From positions 62,001-126,000 of the forward strand of contig CANGWB010000003.1 in assembly GCA_947457465.1 (NCBI GenBank): 64,000 nt of DNA, written 5' to 3'. Source of the DNA: Chitinophagaceae bacterium (GTDB taxonomy: Bacteria; Bacteroidota; Bacteroidia; Chitinophagales; Chitinophagaceae). The notes below the pieces were generated by a model. It was not told the DNA's origin, searched no databases, and worked only from the letters and a program-made list of their open reading frames with translations. Shown here one piece after another: positions 58,352-64,000 of this stretch (positions are counted from its first letter, which is position 1; each line of letters begins with the position of its first letter). Position numbers and translations under genes: made by a program.

Positions 58352-59185
58352 ATGAAAGACCTCTCCGCCCTCGCCACCCAAATACGCCGCGACATACTCC
58401 GTATGGTGCACGGTGTAAACAGCGGACACCCCGGAGGGTCACTCGGTTGCGCTGATTTTTTCACTGCCCTGTATTTTAAGGTCATGAAACATGACCCCGC
58501 TTTTTCCATGGACGCGCGTGAAGAAGACCTGTTCATCCTTTCGAACGGACATATATCCCCTGTTTTTTATGCAACGCTCTCCCGAGCCGGATACTTCCCT
58601 ATCAGCGAACTAGCTACTTTCCGCAAACTGAATTCCCGCTTACAAGGACACCCCGCTACACATGAACACCTGCCTGGTGTGCGGATCGCATCGGGCTCGT
58701 TGGGTCAAGGACTCAGTGTAGCAGCCGGTGCGGCACTCACCAAAAAAATGAACGGCGATCAGCACCTTGTTTTCTCCTTGCATGGCGATGGAGAATTGGA
58801 TGAGGGACAGATCTGGGAAGCAGCCCTATTCGCAGCACATCATAAAATTGACAACCTGATCGCTACGATCGATTGGAACGGACAACAGATCGATGGTCCG
58901 ACCGACAAGGTCATGGGCCTCGGCGATCTCCGAGCCAAATTCGAATCCTTCGGATGGCTTGTACTGGAGATGAACGGCAACGAGATGAATGAAGTAGTAG
59001 CCGGACTGGAAAAAGCAAAATCGCTTACCGGCAACCAAAAACCCATCGTGATCCTGATGCGTACCGCCATGGGCAAAGGCGTCGACTTCATGGAAGGAAC
59101 ACACGAGTGGCACGGCATCGCACCGAACGACGAGCAACTGAAAAGAGCCTTGGAACAATTACCGGAAACCGTAGGCGATTACTGA
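58352..59185 (+). CDS. transketolase, N-terminal (TPP-binding) subunit only
   Basis: IRRDILRMVHGVNSGHPGGSLGCADFFTALYF, LGQGLSVAAGAALTKKM, LHGDGELDEGQIWEAALFAAHHKIDNLIATIDWNGQQIDG; ends before the Pyr/C-terminal domains. Confidence 0.92.
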   Translation: MKDLSALATQIRRDILRMVHGVNSGHPGGSLGCADFFTALYFKVMKHDPAFSMDAREEDLFILSNGHISPVFYATLSRAGYFPISELATFRKLNSRLQGHPATHEHLPGVRIASGSLGQGLSVAAGAALTKKMNGDQHLVFSLHGDGELDEGQIWEAALFAAHHKIDNLIATIDWNGQQIDGPTDKVMGLGDLRAKFESFGWLVLEMNGNEMNEVVAGLEKAKSLTGNQKPIVILMRTAMGKGVDFMEGTHEWHGIAPNDEQLKRALEQLPETVGDY

Positions 59186-60399
59186 GTACGAAGCGACTGT
59201 ACACGAGCCGCTGCTTTTGATGCGGGAATCCAGGAAGCCAGGCCAGCTATGAAAAATACCGTGCCGGCGATCAGCCAAGCATCCCGACCCTTCCACTCAA
59301 CCGGATAGTGATCGATCAGAAAACTTCCACCGCCCAAAGGGATCAAGTGAAACGTTTGCTGCAGCCAGATCAGTAATAAGGCCAAGAGCATGCCCAGACC
59401 GGCCCCGATGCCAGCCAGTAGCATCCCCTCTGAAAAAAAGATTCGGCGTATCACACTCGGCTCTGCCCCCAATGAACGAAGGATCTGTATATCGGTTTGC
59501 TTCTCCAATATCAACATGGTCAATGCCCCGATCATCGTAAAGGCTCCCACCACTAAGATCAAAGACAAAACACCGTATACGATCCACCGCTCTGCATTCA
59601 TCACCCCATATAAACTTTGATTCTGTTCGTAACGGTCTTCCACCCTGAAAGCGGGACCCAAAAAAGACCTCAGCTCTTTTTTTACTAGTTGCAGCCGATC
59701 CGGATCTGCCAATTTTATTTCCAGCGCACTGAACGAATTGGCTGACGCCCCTAACACATCCCGTAAAAAATCATAACGCGTCAGTCCGTACTGCTCATCA
59801 AAATCTTGCTGAATCATAAATGAACCGGATGCATACAGTTCCGTTTGTTGGATATTCTCCTCTGACAAAGATCGACCGCCGCCGCGACGAGGTATATAGG
59901 CTCGAAGAGTTGTCATCTCCTTACCTGCATACAAACCCAACGCATCCTCCACACCGGCACCTAACACCAAAGCCGGCTGATCGTAAGTGCCCAACGAATA
60001 GGATCCATGATAGATCCTGGCCGGAACACCGGATACCTGATTATATGCTTCATCAACTCCTTTTAGCTGAATTACTGACTGATACTCGCCCTGTTGTAAA
60101 ATAACCTTGTCCTCAATGGTTCTTGACAAAACAGAAACACCCGGCCAAGTAGCCAATCGCTCCTGCATCGAATCCGACATCTCCGTAAATTTTCCCTTTG
60201 CAGGCATGATGCGAATCGGTGGATAAAAATCGGCGTAGAGCGATTTGACCAACCCCTCAAAACCATTGAAGACACTCAACACTAATAGCAGCGCCCCAGT
60301 GCCGACGGCAATGGCTATAACGCTGGTCCACGCGATCAGAGAAATGGCCGTAGTTGACTTTGGAGACCGAAAATAGCGCCAGGCAAAATGCAGGTACAA
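59179..60399 (-). CDS. LolC/E-like FtsX-family ABC transporter permease
   Basis: FAWRYFRSPKSTTAISLIAWTSVIAIAVGTGALLLVLSVFNGFEGLV; ILEKQTDIQILRSLGAEPSVIRRIFFSEGMLLAGIGAGLGML. Confidence 0.9.
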   Translation of the reverse strand: MYLHFAWRYFRSPKSTTAISLIAWTSVIAIAVGTGALLLVLSVFNGFEGLVKSLYADFYPPIRIMPAKGKFTEMSDSMQERLATWPGVSVLSRTIEDKVILQQGEYQSVIQLKGVDEAYNQVSGVPARIYHGSYSLGTYDQPALVLGAGVEDALGLYAGKEMTTLRAYIPRRGGGRSLSEENIQQTELYASGSFMIQQDFDEQYGLTRYDFLRDVLGASANSFSALEIKLADPDRLQLVKKELRSFLGPAFRVEDRYEQNQSLYGVMNAERWIVYGVLSLILVVGAFTMIGALTMLILEKQTDIQILRSLGAEPSVIRRIFFSEGMLLAGIGAGLGMLLALLLIWLQQTFHLIPLGGGSFLIDHYPVEWKGRDAWLIAGTVFFIAGLASWIPASKAAARVQSLRTQ

Positions 60400-60411
60400 A
60401 GAAGATGTGAT

Positions 60412-60807
60412 TTAGGTGTTCGTGGTAGTGTCAGCAGACCCCTCCACCGTTTTGTTCTCCTCCCCGATTCGCTTGAATAATTCCTCCATCTTAAAAACAT
60501 GATCCAGGGTATCGTCGCGAAAAAACTTGAGGATCGGCATATTGCGCAATTGGTGTCGAACTTGTTGTGTCAATTCACGCTTGATCTCCGGCATTCGCTC
60601 TGTCACTTTTCGCAGTGCAGCATCCGGATCTTTTACCTGAAAAAAACTAAGGTAAAATCTTGCCTCCAGGAGATCCGGGGTGACCTTCACAGCGGAGATC
60701 GAGATCATTCCTCCGTCCAGCATGGACAAACCAAGCGATTGAAAGATCCGATTCATCTCCTCATTTAATAAGCCGGCGATCTGCCGCTGACGTTTTCCTT
60801 CCTCCAT
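60412..60807 (-). CDS. rbfA: ribosome-binding factor A
   Basis: KRQRQIAGLLNEEMNRIFQ...ISISAVKVTPDLLEARFYLSFF...LRNMPILKFFRDDTLDHVFKMEELF. Confidence 0.88.
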   Translation of the reverse strand: MEEGKRQRQIAGLLNEEMNRIFQSLGLSMLDGGMISISAVKVTPDLLEARFYLSFFQVKDPDAALRKVTERMPEIKRELTQQVRHQLRNMPILKFFRDDTLDHVFKMEELFKRIGEENKTVEGSADTTTNT

Positions 60808-60887
60808 GGCTGCTCGATTGTTAAGTTGCTGGTCGACCGAAACCCGATCGCTGGCCTAAAATTAGTTACTTTGTAGCGATCGAACCC

Positions 60888-62696
60888 ATGCGCACCTACG
60901 CCCGCATCTTCCAATACCTCCGTCATCAAACCGGCTCCATCACCGGTTACCTGATCTGCATCCTGCTGTCCATCGTTTTTTCGATCGTCTCCTTCGGGAT
61001 GCTAGCCCCTTTTTTCGATCTGATCTTCAACGGCGATAACAGCCGTCTTTCTCAACCGGCCGACAACGGCGTGATGGAAGCCATCCGCCAGGTACTACTA
61101 CAACAGGTCGACACCCTGACACCGGTCGCCACCCTGGGGATCATCTGCCTGATTATCCTCCTTTCGATCGGTTTCAAAAACATCTTTCTCTATCTATCCT
61201 TTTACATCCTGAATCCGATGAAAAATCGGATCATCCACCGCCTGCGCACAGATATCTACCAAAAAGTACTCACCCTCCCCATCGGATACTTCACGGAACA
61301 GCGAAAAGGCGACCTGATGAGCCGCTTAACCAATGATGTATACGAGGTAGAAAATTCGCTGGTAGGAGCACTTGAAGGTTGGGTGCGTGACCCAATGACC
61401 ATCCTCATCAATTTTCTTGTTCTATTTTATATCAGCCCAGCGCTGACCATGGCCATACTGGTTTGCATCCCCGCCATCGGATTCATACTCGGACGTATCT
61501 CACGGCAACTAAAAAAAACATCACAAGAGGCAGCGGAAAAACAAGGTGAGTCTTTAAGCATTTTGGATGAAACGCTGCTCGGACTCCGCATCATCAAGTC
61601 GTTCAATGCACAAGACTGGATCCGAAATCGATTTGAGCAAACCAATGATGAATTGCTGCACGCCCGCAACCGGATCAGTCGCCGCCGAGACCTGGCCTCA
61701 CCCGTATCGGAAGTATTAGGTGTGGGCGTATTCGTCGGTATCCTGTGGTTCGGTGGACAAAGCGTATTGAATAAAGAGATCGCACTGGCCCCTTCCACCT
61801 TTCTGGCTTATCTCGCCCTTTTTTATAACATCATCAATCCCGTTAAATCCCTTTCCACTTCTTTCAGTAACATGCGGAAAGGTTCCGCCGCCATCGCACG
61901 CATCGAAGAGTTATTGGGCACACCACAAACGATCGATGAAAATCCGACGGGTGTAAAATTTGACGGATTCCAGCAACAGATCGAGTTCCGAAACGTCCGA
62001 TTCGCTTACGATGAAAAGCTGGTATTGAATAATATCAACTTCACCCTGCCAAAAGGCAAAACCATCGCGCTGGTCGGCTCCTCCGGTTCCGGCAAATCGA
62101 CTTTGGCAGACCTACTGGCGAGATTCCATGATGTGACAGACGGACAGGTGTTGATCGATGGCGTCGACATCCGCGAGTACGCATTATCCTCCGTTCGCCA
62201 ACACATGAGTCTGGTCACCCAAGAAGCCATACTGTTCAACGACACCATTGGCAATAATATTTCACTGGGTATGGAAGGGACTCCACTTCCGCAAATAGAA
62301 GCAGTTGCGCGACTGGCAAATGCCGACACGTTCATCCGACAGAAAGGCGATCAATATAATTCCAACGTGGGCGATCGTGGCAGTAAACTCAGTGGCGGTG
62401 AACGTCAACGACTGACCATCGCACGCGCCCTGTTGAAAAATCCCTCTATCCTGATCTTAGATGAAGCCACCTCTTCCCTTGATACCGAGAGCGAGCGACT
62501 TGTACAGGAGGCCATCAATAATGTAATGAAAGACCGGACCAGCCTGGTGATCGCACATCGCCTCTCTACCATCCGGCACGCAGATGAAATTCTCGTGATG
62601 CAGGAAGGCATGATCGTGGAAAGAGGAAACCACGAAAGTCTGATCGCGCAAAATGGCTATTACAAAAAGCTTGTCGACCTGCAAGAGTTGCAATGA
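60888..62696 (+). CDS. ABC transporter, fused permease/ATPase (MsbA-like)
   Basis: TM domain followed by [74 protein letters not shown]. Confidence 0.93.
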   Translation: MRTYARIFQYLRHQTGSITGYLICILLSIVFSIVSFGMLAPFFDLIFNGDNSRLSQPADNGVMEAIRQVLLQQVDTLTPVATLGIICLIILLSIGFKNIFLYLSFYILNPMKNRIIHRLRTDIYQKVLTLPIGYFTEQRKGDLMSRLTNDVYEVENSLVGALEGWVRDPMTILINFLVLFYISPALTMAILVCIPAIGFILGRISRQLKKTSQEAAEKQGESLSILDETLLGLRIIKSFNAQDWIRNRFEQTNDELLHARNRISRRRDLASPVSEVLGVGVFVGILWFGGQSVLNKEIALAPSTFLAYLALFYNIINPVKSLSTSFSNMRKGSAAIARIEELLGTPQTIDENPTGVKFDGFQQQIEFRNVRFAYDEKLVLNNINFTLPKGKTIALVGSSGSGKSTLADLLARFHDVTDGQVLIDGVDIREYALSSVRQHMSLVTQEAILFNDTIGNNISLGMEGTPLPQIEAVARLANADTFIRQKGDQYNSNVGDRGSKLSGGERQRLTIARALLKNPSILILDEATSSLDTESERLVQEAINNVMKDRTSLVIAHRLSTIRHADEILVMQEGMIVERGNHESLIAQNGYYKKLVDLQELQ

Positions 62697-63836
62697 TCAA
62701 CGCTGGATCGATCGAGCAATGACCAACTTCTGGATCTCTGAAGTTCCCTCCCCGATCGTACACAACTTGGCATCCCGATAAAATTTCTCTACAGGAAAAT
62801 CTTTTGTATATCCATAACCACCAAAGATCTGCACCGCCTCATTGGCGACTTTCACTGCTACTTCACTGGCATAATACTTGGCCATAGCCGCATCTTGTGT
62901 CATCGGTAAATGATGCTGCTTTTTATAGGCCGCCTGATCGGTGAGCAGATCCGCCGCCTCTATTTCCGTTGCCATATCCGCCAATTTAAATCCGATGGCC
63001 TGGAATTGTGCAATAGGCTTTCCAAACTGTTCTCTTTCCTGCGCATAATTGAGGGCCGCCTCGTAAGCACCTCGTGCAATACCTAGGGAAAGGGCGGCAA
63101 TCGAGATGCGTCCGCCATCTAATACTTTCATTGACTGATGAAATCCATCACCGACTTCACCTAAACGATTCGCATCCGGGATGCGACAATTATCAAAGAT
63201 CATTTCGGCTGTCTCACTGCAACGCATCCCGAGTTTATTCTCTTTCTTACCCGCTAAAAATCCGGGCGTGCCGCGCTCCACTACAAATGCCGTTGCATTG
63301 TTTTTTGTACGAGGTTCACCGGTACGAGTGATCACTACCGCAATTTCCCCACTGATACCATGCGTGATCCAGTTCTTGGTACCGTTGATCACCCATTCAT
63401 CCCCTTCCCGGACCGCCGTACAACGCATATTACTGGCATCACTGCCGGTATTCGCCTCTGTTAATCCCCAGGCACCGATCGCTTCCCCACTGGCCAGTCG
63501 CGGCAACCATTTTTTCTTCTGTTCCTCATTTCCAAAGGCAAGTATGTGACCGGTACAAAGAGAATTATGAGCTGCCATGCTGAGTCCGACAGAACCACAA
63601 ACCTTTGCGAGCTCCACAATCGCTGCTTTATATTCGGCATAACCCATGCCCGATCCGCCATATTCTTCCGGGACCAACACACCCATCAAGCCAAGTTCAC
63701 CCAAGCGACGAAATACATCCCGCGGAAAAAATTGCGACTCATCCCATTCCATCACATGGGGACGAATGGCCCGCTCCGCAAAATCACGGGCTGTTTGCTT
63801 TACCTGCTCAGTGAGTTCAGTAGATTTAAAATGCAT
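62697..63836 (-). CDS. acyl-CoA dehydrogenase
   Basis: [97 protein letters not shown]. Confidence 0.96.
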   Translation of the reverse strand: MHFKSTELTEQVKQTARDFAERAIRPHVMEWDESQFFPRDVFRRLGELGLMGVLVPEEYGGSGMGYAEYKAAIVELAKVCGSVGLSMAAHNSLCTGHILAFGNEEQKKKWLPRLASGEAIGAWGLTEANTGSDASNMRCTAVREGDEWVINGTKNWITHGISGEIAVVITRTGEPRTKNNATAFVVERGTPGFLAGKKENKLGMRCSETAEMIFDNCRIPDANRLGEVGDGFHQSMKVLDGGRISIAALSLGIARGAYEAALNYAQEREQFGKPIAQFQAIGFKLADMATEIEAADLLTDQAAYKKQHHLPMTQDAAMAKYYASEVAVKVANEAVQIFGGYGYTKDFPVEKFYRDAKLCTIGEGTSEIQKLVIARSIQR

Positions 63837-63885
63837 ATCCCAAAAATCGGGAATAATTTCAAAATACGAACAATCGTTAGGGAGT

Positions 63886-64000
63886 TTATGAGACTTGGAT
63901 CGTTAAGCCATCGTAAGCCAGGTTACAACCAGCAGGCAGCTCGACACTGACCTCCGCATGCGATCCCAACTGATGTGAAACATGCGTAAAATAGACTTGC
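63886..64000 (-). CDS. MBL-fold metallohydrolase, C-terminal fragment (truncated by window end)
   Basis: Reverse strand reads [37 protein letters not shown], resembling MBL-fold/PhnP-like C-termini. Confidence 0.6.
   Translation of the reverse strand, partial: QVYFTHVSHQLGSHAEVSVELPAGCNLAYDGLTIQVS

Overview
The window is a mostly core chromosomal segment of a Bacteroidota bacterium, probably Chitinophagia/Chitinophagaceae-like. The assignment rests on T9SS sorting domains, the TAnnTTTG -7 promoter boxes, tandem clpP genes between tig and clpX, a GGGP synthase, and a B12-dependent RNR. I call about 63 protein genes, including two sub-60-aa ORFs missing from the ORF track, two tRNAs (Ala-GGC, Leu-TAG), several intrinsic terminators, and an SprB-type repeat adhesin. 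I found no CRISPR array, transposase, prophage or obvious multi-gene defence operon. The most accessory-looking patch is about 3.5-7.3 kb: a CHAT protease gene with an in-frame stop, a secreted orphan, tRNA-Ala, and an orphan TerB-like/double-zinc-ribbon protein. Other points worth a second look are: convergent gene pairs with touching or overlapping stop codons (10 of 13 junctions); a structured leader with a possible uORF upstream of rhlE; a structured nrdJ leader with a terminator-like hairpin and DnaA-box-like 9-mers; two small conserved-looking proteins; paired ClpP paralogs; and a transketolase N-half lacking its C-half partner. I do not see convincing proof of a wholly new system. All family calls come from reading motifs, and no searches were run.
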